DNA from: Pseudoxanthomonas suwonensis
Lineage (GTDB): Bacteria > Pseudomonadota > Gammaproteobacteria > Xanthomonadales > Xanthomonadaceae
Assembly (NCBI RefSeq): GCF_010093235.1
Contig: NZ_PDWP01000004.1
Span: 62,001-126,000 of the forward strand
DNA length: 64,000 nucleotides
Direction: 5' to 3'
In this document: positions 1 to 9,312 of the stretch, in pieces
Numbering within the stretch: the stretch's first letter is position 1
Layout: each line of letters starts with the position of its first letter
The notes under the pieces: model-generated
Seen by the model: only the letters and a program-made list of their open reading frames with translations
Told to the model about the DNA's origin: nothing
Databases searched by the model: none
Translations under genes and position numbers: made by a program

Positions 1-475
1 GCAGGCCGCCGGCGGCAACAGCGCCCCGGTCGAGGCGGCGCAGGTCGACGCCGCGCTGCCGACGCACACCCGCTACGTCGGCCTGGCCGCTGGCGCCAGC
101 GACCGCCCCGACCTGCAGTCCGCCCGCCGGGTGGTCTCCGGCGGCCGTGGCGTGGGTTCGGAGGAGAACTTCCGCCACGTCTACTCGCTGGCCGACAAGC
201 TCGGCGCGGCCGTGGGCGCCTCGCGTGCCGCGGTGGATGCCGGCTACTGCCCGAACGAGATGCAGGTCGGCCAGACCGGCAAGATCATCGCCCCGGAACT
301 GTACCTGGCCATTGGCATTTCCGGCGCTATCCAGCACCTGACCGGCATCAAGGACGCCGGCACGATCGTGGCGATCAACAAGGATCCGGAAGCCCCGATC
401 TTCGAGATCGCCGACATCGGCCTGGTGGGCGACCTGTTCACGATCCTGCCGGAGCTGGAAGCGGCGTTGGGCTGA
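1..475 (+). CDS. etfA: Electron transfer flavoprotein alpha subunit, 3' part
   Basis: The reading frame is open from the first bases and ends with TGA at 473-475, so only the C-terminal part (about 157 residues) is present. It holds the FAD-binding region typical of EtfA/FixB: SGGRGVG followed by the [12 protein letters not shown] and [11 protein letters not shown] segments. EtfA pairs with EtfB and passes electrons from acyl-CoA dehydrogenases to the ETF-quinone oxidoreductase. In Xanthomonas, etfA is one of the two conserved genes that flank the lipopolysaccharide locus (metB is the other), and the same arrangement is seen here. The 157 bases after the stop hold only a weak hairpin (GTCGCGG/CCGCGAC, 485-506) with no T tract. 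Confidence 0.95.
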   Translation, partial: QAAGGNSAPVEAAQVDAALPTHTRYVGLAAGASDRPDLQSARRVVSGGRGVGSEENFRHVYSLADKLGAAVGASRAAVDAGYCPNEMQVGQTGKIIAPELYLAIGISGAIQHLTGIKDAGTIVAINKDPEAPIFEIADIGLVGDLFTILPELEAALG

Positions 476-632
476 GCGCGGACGGTCGCGGTCGACCGCC
501 CGCGACCTCACGGCGCAACTTCCCCGTAACCACGCGCAGGCCGAGGGCGTGGGTGGCCTCGTTGGCCTCTCTGTAGCGCTCCAGCGCCCGTGCGCCTCCA
601 CGCCACGGCACGCACCCTTGCCGCGGCGGCAC

Positions 633-3299
633 TCAACCGCCGCTGGCGTGGGCCTCGTCCAGGGTCGATATGCTCTGCGCGCCGACAGAGAACCAGTCGC
701 ACCACGGCACTTCGTTGCCCTTGTCCACCCGCAGCTCCAGCCGCGTGCCCCCACCCACCTGCAACGGCAGCGAGGACGCATGGTCACGGTCGATGACCAT
801 CCGTGATAGCAGGGGACGCCCGTCCAGTAGTATTTCCAGGCCGACCACACCGCCCTCCTTCCCGGGCTCGTTGAAACCCAGGCATTCCTCGCTCAGCGGC
901 TCGATCCGTGGGGTTATCTCCAGCGCATCGAGGTCGGCCACGTCCAGCACCAGCCTGGCCGGCCGCACATCGGCCGGATGCATGAACAGCTGGCCGTCGC
1001 CGGTACGCCGGAACGTCCCGAAGGCCTGGTCCTTCTCCAGCACGCGTGCCAGCAGGAAGTCGAGGTTCGCCACTTTTTCGTCGCGCGAGCGGCGGAACTC
1101 TGCGCGCAACATGGAAAGGGCCCGGATGTCATCCTCGGTCGGGTCCACTTCTACCGCACGCATCTGCGGCCGCGCGCGGGCATGGGCCGGGACCTGCTGG
1201 GGGTCCTTGCAGCCGGCCATGGGGCACTGCAGCTGGGCGATCCTGACGGTCACGCCGCCACAGTCCTCGCGCGGGCCACGGAGCCGCATGTGCAACCGCT
1301 CCACGCCGCCCAGCTCCAGTTCGACCAGACGGAAGGTCTTCGGCGACAACCATGTCGAATAGAGCAGGTTGCCGTCGCCGAGCACCTCCAGTCGCGGCGC
1401 CTGCTCGCGCGGGCAACCGACCACGTCGTCCAAACGCACGCGCAGCACGGCCCGTTCCACTCGCGCACCAACTTGGAACACCGCCTCGCTCCTGGCACCG
1501 AAACCGAAACCGTTCTCCAGCCGCTCGACGCTGGACTCCGGCAGCAGGTGGCGCCCCAGCATCCGCGCCGCCTCGGATGGCTTGACCACCAATGTGCGCG
1601 CCAGCCCCGGGTCGCGCACCGGTTGCTCCATACGCCTTACCGCCACCTGGGCGTAAGCGCGCAGCACACGCTCGCGCGCCTCCTGCGGCAGATCCTCGCG
1701 GGCGTCGACCATCGCCGCGAGCACGCTGGCCCGCATCGCCTCATCTATCGGCACTCCGGCGTTACGCAGCAACAGTCCAGGCAACAGGTAGGAACGGGTA
1801 CTTTGCGGCACCGGAGGCAACTCGAAGTTGGCCCAGAAGCGGAACGGCGGCCGTTGCGTCTGCGGGCGTTGGCCGTCGCGGAAACACAACTGGTCGTATA
1901 CCTCGGGCAACGCCGGCAGGTGATCGCCGTACACCAGCACTACCGCGGGCCGACCACGCCGCTCCAGCGCATTGACCAGGTACGCATAGGCGCGATCGGC
2001 ATCGATCGCACGGGCCATATAATCGGCCAAGAGCGTACGGGCCTCGCCATCGAGACCTTCTGGCAGAGGCAAGGCTTCCGGATTGGGCACCGGCCCATCG
2101 CCCCAGGGTCCGTGGTTATCCATCGTAATGGCCGTGATGAAGGCCGGGGACGGGGAGCTATCCAGGAGCGACAGCACCGCGCGTGTCAACGCCGCATCGC
2201 TGACATAGCCTCGCCGGGAGAAGTCGTTCGGATAGCGGAAGCTGCCCAGGTCAAGAAAGGTCGAGAAACCGAGCCGATCCATCGCCGCATCACGTCGCCA
2301 GAATCCCCGCTTATTGGGATGGATCGCCACCGTGCGGTAGCCAAGCCGTGCCAGTGCTCGCGGTAGCGCTTCCACCGGGTGATCCAGCAGCTCGTAGTAG
2401 GCGTGCTGCGAGAGCGGATAGGCCGAGATCGGCGCACCGGACAGCACCTCGAATTCGGTCTGCAGGGTGCGCCCACCGTAGACCGGCACCTCCAAGCCAC
2501 CTCCGACGCCATGCTCCGCGAGGGCGGGCAGCAGCGTATCGGCGGGCACCTCGCACAACGTCGCCGGGTCGAATAACGACTCACTCTGGATGATGATGAT
2601 GTCCGGCTGTCGCTCGTGACTTGCAGCCTGGAGAGCTGCCTGGGCCTCTAGTACCAGTGGATCCGTCCAGAACGCCTCGGCCAAGCCGGGCTCCCGTACC
2701 GGCTCCACCCGCCCCCTAGACAGCCAGCCCATTACTAGGTTGCCGGAAACGCCGACCTTTCGTGCCCCGTTGTTCTGGTGGAAGACCTCCCAATCCATCG
2801 CAGGAACGACTGGTGGGAGTTGAATCGTGAAGGCAAAGACCAGCAGCGCAGCTGCCAGTCCACCACATACCCAACGCAGCCCCCGCGGCGCCGGCGGACG
2901 CCGGCGCAAGAGCCACCAGGCGGCGGCCAACACTCCCAGCAGGAGCAGTGGCCACGCCAGATACTCGAGCTTGACGAAACCCAGCACGAGCCGCGGATCG
3001 TGGAGCAGCCCGCCGATGACGCGAAAATCGGCATAAATCAGGTTCGAATCCAAGTACCTGAGCTTCAGTCCATCGGCGACCCTCAGCAGCACCAGCATGA
3101 TCAGCGGCGCCACCAACGCCAGCCAGGCGCGGCCACTAATGGCCCAAGCGAGCAGCAGCAACGCTATCGGCGCTGCAGCATTCAACAGTTGCACGCGCAG
3201 CGGGGTGTGATAGGACAGATACGGATCCAGCCCCGTCGCCAACGCCACCACAAGCACTAGGGCAGCGACCAGCTTCGCGATGTCTTTCAAGTCAATCAA
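633..3299 (-). CDS. LtaS/MdoB-like sulfatase-fold phosphoglycerol transferase with extra C-terminal domains
   Basis: This 888-residue protein has four or five N-terminal membrane helices (about residues 8-165) and then an alkaline-phosphatase/sulfatase-fold catalytic domain (about 230-530). The residues expected for lipoteichoic-acid-synthase-type enzymes are visible: metal-binding E240 in IIIIQSESLFDP, likely nucleophile T278 in GGRTLQTEFEVL, H396 in DNHGPWG, and D459/H460 in YGDHLPAL. Such enzymes move phosphoglycerol or phosphoethanolamine from a phospholipid to a glycan outside the inner membrane. About 300 C-terminal residues appear to form two beta-rich modules. The last ends in LRVDKGNEVPWCDWFSVGA and resembles an NPCBM carbohydrate-binding module, which is unusual for the family. 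The gene sits at one end of the O-antigen cluster, so the acceptor may be the exported O-antigen (inference). Confidence 0.85.
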   Translation of the reverse strand: MIDLKDIAKLVAALVLVVALATGLDPYLSYHTPLRVQLLNAAAPIALLLLAWAISGRAWLALVAPLIMLVLLRVADGLKLRYLDSNLIYADFRVIGGLLHDPRLVLGFVKLEYLAWPLLLLGVLAAAWWLLRRRPPAPRGLRWVCGGLAAALLVFAFTIQLPPVVPAMDWEVFHQNNGARKVGVSGNLVMGWLSRGRVEPVREPGLAEAFWTDPLVLEAQAALQAASHERQPDIIIIQSESLFDPATLCEVPADTLLPALAEHGVGGGLEVPVYGGRTLQTEFEVLSGAPISAYPLSQHAYYELLDHPVEALPRALARLGYRTVAIHPNKRGFWRRDAAMDRLGFSTFLDLGSFRYPNDFSRRGYVSDAALTRAVLSLLDSSPSPAFITAITMDNHGPWGDGPVPNPEALPLPEGLDGEARTLLADYMARAIDADRAYAYLVNALERRGRPAVVLVYGDHLPALPEVYDQLCFRDGQRPQTQRPPFRFWANFELPPVPQSTRSYLLPGLLLRNAGVPIDEAMRASVLAAMVDAREDLPQEARERVLRAYAQVAVRRMEQPVRDPGLARTLVVKPSEAARMLGRHLLPESSVERLENGFGFGARSEAVFQVGARVERAVLRVRLDDVVGCPREQAPRLEVLGDGNLLYSTWLSPKTFRLVELELGGVERLHMRLRGPREDCGGVTVRIAQLQCPMAGCKDPQQVPAHARARPQMRAVEVDPTEDDIRALSMLRAEFRRSRDEKVANLDFLLARVLEKDQAFGTFRRTGDGQLFMHPADVRPARLVLDVADLDALEITPRIEPLSEECLGFNEPGKEGGVVGLEILLDGRPLLSRMVIDRDHASSLPLQVGGGTRLELRVDKGNEVPWCDWFSVGAQSISTLDEAHASGG

Positions 3300-3485
3300 A
3301 TCCCATGCCTCGCCGCCCCCTCTGCGACGTCGCCACCTCTTCGGGACGACACCACCATCGGGCGACAGGAGGAAGTCATTCTAGCAATTCAGCCTTCAGT
3401 CAATTTCACGCTGGCTTAACGATACTTCCACGAATGATCGGGAACAATGCGCCCCGCCAGAAGGCGCAGCAGAACGGGAGCGCGA

Positions 3486-4193
3486 ATGAGTTGCCCGAAG
3501 GACGCGTGGATCCAGCGTCTGGTCCCAGGCAGGAGTTTCATCGACGTTGGAGGCCTGTGGGGGACCGTCAACGAGAAAGTGACCGTCGCACTGGCTGCCG
3601 GAGCCAGCCAGGCCACGATGAGCGACATCGCCCCTGAGGGGCACGAGCTTTGGGACCAGTTCCACCGCCATGCGGCTGCGCACGGGGCCCGCGGCTACGA
3701 TTCCATTGGTTCGTTCGACATCACTCGCCTGGATCTACACTCGGCGCACCCGGTATTCGACGTGGTGCACTGTTCCGGCATCATCTACCACGTTCCCGAT
3801 CCCTGGCGGATGCTGCGCAATCTGCGCCAGCTCAGCCGCGAGTACGTTATTTTGACCAGCATGGTGCTGCCGCCATTGTTGGAAAACAGCGCCGGGCGCC
3901 TCGAACTAGCCGCGGACACTGCCCTGTACGTGCCGGCGCTGCGCGACGAGGTACGGCGGGTCGTGGCCCAGCACTTCGACGATCGCGGCATCAGGGTCGC
4001 TGCCATCAATACGGCGCTGGACGAACCCTGGATCTGGTCAAACGGCCAACCAAACTTCGGCCCCTGGTGGTGGCTACTGTCGCCGGACATGCTCTCGCGG
4101 CTCAGTGCCAGCGCTGGTTTTGAAGTACTGGAAGGCGGCTGGTCCTGGAGCGACTTGTCTTACAGCCTGCTTCTGCGCGCCTCAGGATCCTGA
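3486..4193 (+). CDS. Class I SAM-dependent methyltransferase of the O-antigen locus
   Basis: A 235-residue protein. The ATG at 3486 is preferred over an upstream ATG at 3447 because GGGAG lies just upstream. The SAM-binding motif appears as SFIDVGGLWGTV near the N terminus, followed by an acidic strand end (MSDIAP) and FDVVHCSGIIYHVPDP, a motif IV-type segment common in polysaccharide-cluster methyltransferases. The substrate is not evident; a sugar O-methylation is likely from context. It is the only gene of the cluster on the plus strand, divergent from the LtaS-like gene (186 bp between starts) and ending 23 bp from the convergent glycosyltransferase gene. Methyl groups at the non-reducing end often act as chain-termination caps in ABC-exported O-antigens, but nothing in the sequence proves that role here. 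Confidence 0.75.
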   Translation: MSCPKDAWIQRLVPGRSFIDVGGLWGTVNEKVTVALAAGASQATMSDIAPEGHELWDQFHRHAAAHGARGYDSIGSFDITRLDLHSAHPVFDVVHCSGIIYHVPDPWRMLRNLRQLSREYVILTSMVLPPLLENSAGRLELAADTALYVPALRDEVRRVVAQHFDDRGIRVAAINTALDEPWIWSNGQPNFGPWWWLLSPDMLSRLSASAGFEVLEGGWSWSDLSYSLLLRASGS

Positions 4194-4216
4194 CGCCGCC
4201 TTCCCAACCCTTGATG

Positions 4217-5701
4217 TCAACTGCCGCTTGCGATCTGGCCGGGACAGGTCTGTGCGCCACCCCGCACCGGCAAGTAACCCGGGATCGCGGCTACGGCCGT
4301 CAGGAAAGCCTCCGAGGAATGCGCCTGCCGCAGCCGGGCACGCTGCCGTGCGACCCACTCCGATGCGAGCGAAGGATCGGCCAGCAACGCGTTCAGGCGG
4401 CGCACGTAGCCATCAACGTCATCGAACGGCTCCACCCGCTGTTCGTGGGCCAAGAAATCGCCGACGCCACCCACGTCGGAGGCAACGATCGGCAATCCCG
4501 CGGCAGCCGCTTCAAGCAGCACGTTGGGCAACCCATCCCACTGCGACGTGTACAGGTACGCAGCATGGCCGCCTGCCAGCAGCGATTCGAAACCGTCGAA
4601 AGCGCCATGCAGGTGGACGTTAGGCAGGCGGGACAGGCCGTGGTCGGCGACATCGTCTACGACAGCGGTTCCGTGGACGTCAAACTGGACCTCGGGCATG
4701 GCCGCGGCGATGCGCGCAAGGAGGTCCGGCCGCTTCTGCCGATCCAGGCGCCCGGCCCACAGTACCCGTGACTGGCCGTTGCCAGCCACCGTCTCCCGCA
4801 TTTCCTCCACCGGCTGCGGCCCTGGGAACCGCACCACGTGGAATAGTCGGGGGCTGACCCCGCTTTCCGCGCACCAACGCAAGGGAGTGATTGGATTGTC
4901 GCTTATCACGCCATCAAGCAGATGGTGGCAAGCGACCAGATAGCGTCGCGCATAGCCGACACGCTCGCCCCGTTCGCTGATGTCGTCGCAGTACAGGCTC
5001 GCATACACACGACTCTGCTGCCGGATCGCCAGACCGAAACGCTTCACTGCGTCCCAGGCCACTCGTGAGTTCATGATGTGCACGGTCGCCGGAGCCAGCT
5101 GCAGCAGGAGGCGGACCACCACCTCGACCTGGTGCTGCTCATACAGCGGTACTAGCGAGCTGCCCGCTGCCACGAACGTAACCTGCGGCAGCAATCGCTC
5201 ACGCCAGGGCGATTCGGAATCCTCGGTGGCGACCACCGCCACCCGCAGTCCGAAGTCTGCGGCAAGCGCGTTGGCGAAGCGGATCGCGCCAAGGTCGGCG
5301 CCGCCGCTCTTGAGCCAGGGCACGAACAGCACGACGTCCAGCTGCGCCGGGAACTGTGCGCGCAGCTTGAAATAGGCCTCGCCCGGTAGATCGTACGTCC
5401 AGGGGGCCGAATAGAACTGGGCGGAGGAAACCAGCTCGCCGCGTGGATGCAGCTCCGGAGCGATGTCCTCCAGCGCCCCCAGCTCCTCGTACACCCAGTC
5501 TGGCAGCGCGGGGGGATTCCAATGATTGCCCCGGGCAAGCGCTTCAAGTTGTTCCACGTCGTGGACCACCAGGCGGCCAGGGAAGAAACGATGCGCCACG
5601 CGCAGGGCGAGTCCTCGCCAGGCGCGCACCCAAGAGTCCGGCAAGCAGCGTTCGAACAGCCGGTCCAACAGCCCATAAGCCGCCCACAGCAACTTATACA
5701 T
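4217..5701 (-). CDS. GT4-type glycosyltransferase
   Basis: A 494-residue GT-B glycosyltransferase. The C-terminal half carries the group 1 signature: VLWAGRLDRQKRPDLL for the start of the nucleotide-sugar domain and YLYTSQWDGLPNVLLEAAAA, containing the E-x7-E type motif that holds the donor sugar nucleotide. The N-terminal half contains VVLFVPWLKSGGADLGAIR, the usual GG-containing acceptor-domain loop. Two in-frame ATGs exist (5710 and 5701). GGAG abuts the first and lies 9 nt before the second, so 5701 is chosen, giving an 8-bp overlap with the preceding GT2 gene. It is the last gene in the wzm-wzt-led run. Its sugar specificity cannot be read from the sequence. Confidence 0.85.
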   Translation of the reverse strand: MYKLLWAAYGLLDRLFERCLPDSWVRAWRGLALRVAHRFFPGRLVVHDVEQLEALARGNHWNPPALPDWVYEELGALEDIAPELHPRGELVSSAQFYSAPWTYDLPGEAYFKLRAQFPAQLDVVLFVPWLKSGGADLGAIRFANALAADFGLRVAVVATEDSESPWRERLLPQVTFVAAGSSLVPLYEQHQVEVVVRLLLQLAPATVHIMNSRVAWDAVKRFGLAIRQQSRVYASLYCDDISERGERVGYARRYLVACHHLLDGVISDNPITPLRWCAESGVSPRLFHVVRFPGPQPVEEMRETVAGNGQSRVLWAGRLDRQKRPDLLARIAAAMPEVQFDVHGTAVVDDVADHGLSRLPNVHLHGAFDGFESLLAGGHAAYLYTSQWDGLPNVLLEAAAAGLPIVASDVGGVGDFLAHEQRVEPFDDVDGYVRRLNALLADPSLASEWVARQRARLRQAHSSEAFLTAVAAIPGYLPVRGGAQTCPGQIASGS

Positions 5702-6452
5702 GGCTGCCATCTCCGTCGAAGAACCGGGTCGGCCGGATCACCGCACCGGCAAGCTGGTGGGCGACGTTCAGGGAACCTCCTTCCTTGCGCCGCTCGAAAC
5801 GAACCGTGCGCGGCGCGGTGCGATGCACATATCCTGCGGCGATGGTCTCGCAGTTCCAGTGCCAGTCCTCGAAACCGAAACCGGCCTCACCGACCCGAGA
5901 CACGTCGTACGGACAGTGCTTGAACACGTCGCATGCGGCGAAGGCGCATGCATTCCAGTAGTTCATCGTCAGCAGCGCACCACGGCGGTAGTACTCGCTC
6001 TTCTGGTCCACTTGCCACCAGTAGGCATTCCAGCCACCGAAGGCGAGGATCACCTCGGGGTGAAGGATCACGTGGTCACCCTGCTCACGGATCAGCTCCA
6101 CGCAGCGCGTAATCCAGTTGCGCGAGAAGAAGTCGTCCCCGTCGAAGGTGCCGATATACCTGCCCCGCGCCTTGCCGATGGCGTAGTTGCGGCAACTGGA
6201 GAGGTCGCGAAAGGAAACCTCGTGGATGCTGTCGCAGGCACGCAGGGCCGGATGCTCCCCCACAACCCGGCGGGTCTCGTCGTCTGCGTTGTCCAGGGTA
6301 ATGACGAACTCCACCGCAATGCCATGGGCCTCAGCATGCTGGCGGCACCGCTCGATCGAAAGTAGGGTTGGGTGCCCCAGAACCCCCTCGCGGTGGAAGG
6401 TGATGATGGCACTGACCAGCGGCGTCCTGTCGCCGTCGGGAATGGTGTTCAT
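5694..6452 (-). CDS. GT2-type glycosyltransferase
   Basis: A 252-residue protein with a GT-A fold. It begins with PLVSAIITFHREGVLGHPTLLSI, the usual nucleotide-binding start of family 2, and has the metal-binding DxD motif as GTFDGDDFFSRNWI. No membrane helices are visible, so it should act at the cytoplasmic face on a lipid-linked intermediate. It overlaps the upstream GT99-like gene by an ATGA (6449-6452) and the downstream GT4 gene by 8 bp, so these genes are co-translated. The conserved FGFEDWHWNCETIAAGY is the C-terminal ED-containing segment that usually carries the catalytic base. Donor and acceptor are unknown. Confidence 0.85.
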   Translation of the reverse strand: MNTIPDGDRTPLVSAIITFHREGVLGHPTLLSIERCRQHAEAHGIAVEFVITLDNADDETRRVVGEHPALRACDSIHEVSFRDLSSCRNYAIGKARGRYIGTFDGDDFFSRNWITRCVELIREQGDHVILHPEVILAFGGWNAYWWQVDQKSEYYRRGALLTMNYWNACAFAACDVFKHCPYDVSRVGEAGFGFEDWHWNCETIAAGYVHRTAPRTVRFERRKEGGSLNVAHQLAGAVIRPTRFFDGDGSHV

Positions 6453-7975
6453 GGAATCCTGCGGATGAGGCGTTTCAGTTTGCTGAGAAGGGTCGGACGC
6501 TCCTGCAGTCGGGCTTGCACTGCATCCAGGGCCGCTTGGAGGCCCTCGAGGCGTTCTTGGACCTGGGTCTGGAGAACTTCACGGGCTTGGCTCGCAGCGG
6601 CAAGCTCGTCGGTGAGGCGCGCGTGCTCCTGCTTGAACCAAGTCAGCTCGTCCCAGTTGCGCTCGGCTTCCGACTGCCAACGTGCGGCAGCTCCACCAGC
6701 CTCCGCGACGCGACGCGACAGGTCAGCCACTTGGCGCTCCAGGCCCAGGGTTGAGGTCCACATCGCGGGCAGACGCACCAGGCCCTCGGCCGGCACGCTC
6801 CTGGCGTCAGGCAGCGCAGCGATGGGGCACGTCCCGCGTGCAGTCAGCACCTGCAGGTGCCGGGCATGGCATTCGGCCAGGCTAGGCCAGGTCAGGCGCC
6901 AGCGGTAGTACTCCGGGTCGAAGAGCAGTTCGGAGGGCACCAGGTAGCCGAGAAAGAATGCGTTGAACGCCAGCGTTGCCCAGTCGGCGCCTTCTCCCGG
7001 GCGAGCGAGGAAGCGCACCGGATTATCACCCTTGGCGTCGAACCGACGTCCCCACAAGACGGCCTCGACGAGCACGCTCGAATTGATGGAGACGACCTCG
7101 GCGACGCGGGCGAGGAAGGCGAGCGAATCGACCGAATCGTCCTGGCGGCCCAGCCCGCCGCTGTAGCGGAAGCGTGCGCCGGGATGCGAGCGCACCAGCA
7201 TGCCGTCCGGCCCGACCCGCCCCATCACATCGTAAAGCAGCTCCAGGGAGTTCCAGCCGTTGCCATAGGCGACGGTGTTGGAATCGTCCTCCACCTGCAA
7301 CGCGACGCCAACCAGCTGCTCCGATGCGGCCACATCGATGGCCTGAACGCGCGCAGGATCGGCCACCAGCAGGCCACGCACCTCGTCGGGGGACAGCAGC
7401 TGGGCCCCCTCCATCTGGGTGCGCACCTCTCCCGGCTCCCAGGCCGCAGGGCTGGTGTTGCCGTTGACACCTTTGAAATCGAAGTAGAAGGTCTCGCGAT
7501 AAAGCGGTGAGCGGAGCGGACCGAGCTCGTTATGCACCAGCGGTACGTCGCCCAGTCGCTGCAGCGCCGCGCGTAGCGAGGGACAGTTGCTCCACGTCAG
7601 TACCGCTTCCAGGCGGTCGCCCAATGGCTGTAGTGCCTGGAAGAATGCTTCCTCCAGCTCCGGTACACGCTCCAGCAGCAGGCGCCGGAACACGCTCAGG
7701 TGGCCGCCGCCCGCACTGGCCAGCGCGGTAGCTATCGACTGGTCCAGGACGACGAACTGGTACGAACGGAACTGATCGCGGGTCGGGCAGAGGAAACGCA
7801 GACCACCAACCTTGGTCCACTCGCCAAACGGCACCCTTTCCTCATCGAAACAGGCGTTGTCGCCAATGAACACGATCTCATCCGGCGAAAAACGCGCCAT
7901 CTGCGCCAGCATCACCCAGTGGTGGAGCGGGCCGGCACCGCGCTCGGCGAACGGCAACAGCACAGACGCGAACAT
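6449..7975 (-). CDS. GT99/Kdo-transferase-like glycosyltransferase with C-terminal coiled coil
   Basis: This 508-residue protein starts at the ATG at 7975, which shares one base with the wzt stop codon (TGATG); a longer in-frame ORF to 8140 would run into wzt and is not used. Features that recall bacterial beta-Kdo transferases (GT99 and KpsC/KpsS relatives) are VHNELGP (148-154), ALQVEDDS (225-232), SHPGA (263-267) and SINSSVLVEAVLWG (296-309), a CMP-sugar-binding style loop. Residues about 415-480 form a heptad-rich coiled coil. In GT99-containing systems a terminal Kdo caps the O-chain and is recognised by Wzt, which fits the neighbouring genes. The family assignment is from motif memory, not a search; it could be another GT-B enzyme of this clan. 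Confidence 0.6.
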   Translation of the reverse strand: MFASVLLPFAERGAGPLHHWVMLAQMARFSPDEIVFIGDNACFDEERVPFGEWTKVGGLRFLCPTRDQFRSYQFVVLDQSIATALASAGGGHLSVFRRLLLERVPELEEAFFQALQPLGDRLEAVLTWSNCPSLRAALQRLGDVPLVHNELGPLRSPLYRETFYFDFKGVNGNTSPAAWEPGEVRTQMEGAQLLSPDEVRGLLVADPARVQAIDVAASEQLVGVALQVEDDSNTVAYGNGWNSLELLYDVMGRVGPDGMLVRSHPGARFRYSGGLGRQDDSVDSLAFLARVAEVVSINSSVLVEAVLWGRRFDAKGDNPVRFLARPGEGADWATLAFNAFFLGYLVPSELLFDPEYYRWRLTWPSLAECHARHLQVLTARGTCPIAALPDARSVPAEGLVRLPAMWTSTLGLERQVADLSRRVAEAGGAAARWQSEAERNWDELTWFKQEHARLTDELAAASQAREVLQTQVQERLEGLQAALDAVQARLQERPTLLSKLKRLIRRIP

Positions 7976-9312
7976 CAGGCCTCCTGCTCGATCGCGAACA
8001 GTCCGGCCGAAGCCGGAGCATGGATAATCCGACCACCGTACTCGCCCCAGGTAACCGGGTTGGAGGTCACCTCCAACAGCGCAGCGTTGAAGCAGCGATC
8101 GTAGAAGTAACCGCTGGACGCGTGCGGTTTGACTCCGCAATGCAGCGAGTAATACCCACGCGCCAGCGGCAGGTCCAGCTCCAGCTCCCAGGCATAGGAG
8201 CGTCCCGCCTCCAGCGCCGGGAGCCGGTAACGGTAGAAATCAGTATTGAACGCCATGAGGTCCACGCCGGTCGCGTCACGCAGCAAGATACCGATGGCAG
8301 CACCATCGGGGATGTCCTTCTGCGCCTGCAGGTAGGCTCGCACACGCACCCGCCCCGCCTGCTCAATCGCGTGTACCGGATTCCCACGTTCATCCATGAC
8401 CAGCATGCCAGTGAAGCGCAGCTCGCCACTACCGGAGCGCTGCGATAGGCGACGTTCGAATTCGGGATCGGCCTTCGCGCCGTCGGCACCGCGAAGGCAT
8501 CCGACCGGCAGCAGCGCCTCGCCGTCCTCCGCCATCTTCGAGGCCTCCACCGCAAGCTTCCAGTCCTGCAGCGAGCTGCTGGTCATGGAGTTCTGGTAGG
8601 CATCGCACACTTCCTCAGCCGGACCATCGGCCCGCACCACCCCGCGCTCGAGGTGGATTGCGCGGCTGCACAGACTCTTGACCGAATTCAGGCCGTGTGA
8701 AACGAACAGCAGGGTTACGCCGCGTTGCAGGATCTCGCGAATTTTGGCGATGCACTTCTGTTGAAAGAAGATGTCGCCGACACTAAGCGCCTCGTCGACA
8801 ATCAGCACGTCGGGATCCACGTGGACCTGTAATGCGAATGCCAGACGCACCATCATGCCGCTGGAATAGGACTTGACCGGGTGCTCGATGAATTCGCCGA
8901 TGTCGGCGAAGTCGACGATGGCCTGGTACTTCGAGCGGATTTCCGCGGCTGACATGCCCAGCACAGCGCCGGCCAGGAAGATGTTCTCGCGTCCGGTAAA
9001 TTCCGGATTGAAGCCGGCCCCGAGCTCCAACAGGGCCGAGACGCGCCCATGGACTTCCACCTCGCCCTCAGAAGGCTGCAGGCTACCGGTGAGAATCTGC
9101 AAGAGAGTGCTCTTGCCAGCACCGTTGCGGCCGATCAGGCCGACAGCCTGGCCGCGCGGGATCTCGAAACTCACATCCGACAGTGCCAGGTAGCCCCTCC
9201 CACTGCGTGCGCGGCGGCGACCACGGCGACCGAATAGACTCCATTCGTTGACGTGCTCGAACTCGTAGTACTTGCTCAGGCCCCGCACGCTGATCGCGAT
9301 GTCAGATGGCAT
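7975..9312 (-). CDS. wzt: O-antigen ABC transporter ATP-binding protein with carbohydrate-binding C-terminal domain
   Basis: 445 residues. The ATPase domain shows Walker A GRNGAGKST (61-69), signature SYSSGM (148-153) and Walker B DVLIVDEAL (169-177). After about residue 245 there is a second domain of about 190 residues rich in beta strands (GELRFTGMLVMDERGNPVHAIEQAGRV region), as found in Wzt proteins that bind the modified end of the O-antigen chain and so couple chain termination to export. It overlaps wzm by 11 bp and the GT99-like gene by one base. With Wzm it should flip undecaprenyl-linked polysaccharide across the inner membrane. Confidence 0.92.
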   Translation of the reverse strand: MPSDIAISVRGLSKYYEFEHVNEWSLFGRRGRRRARSGRGYLALSDVSFEIPRGQAVGLIGRNGAGKSTLLQILTGSLQPSEGEVEVHGRVSALLELGAGFNPEFTGRENIFLAGAVLGMSAAEIRSKYQAIVDFADIGEFIEHPVKSYSSGMMVRLAFALQVHVDPDVLIVDEALSVGDIFFQQKCIAKIREILQRGVTLLFVSHGLNSVKSLCSRAIHLERGVVRADGPAEEVCDAYQNSMTSSSLQDWKLAVEASKMAEDGEALLPVGCLRGADGAKADPEFERRLSQRSGSGELRFTGMLVMDERGNPVHAIEQAGRVRVRAYLQAQKDIPDGAAIGILLRDATGVDLMAFNTDFYRYRLPALEAGRSYAWELELDLPLARGYYSLHCGVKPHASSGYFYDRCFNAALLEVTSNPVTWGEYGGRIIHAPASAGLFAIEQEA

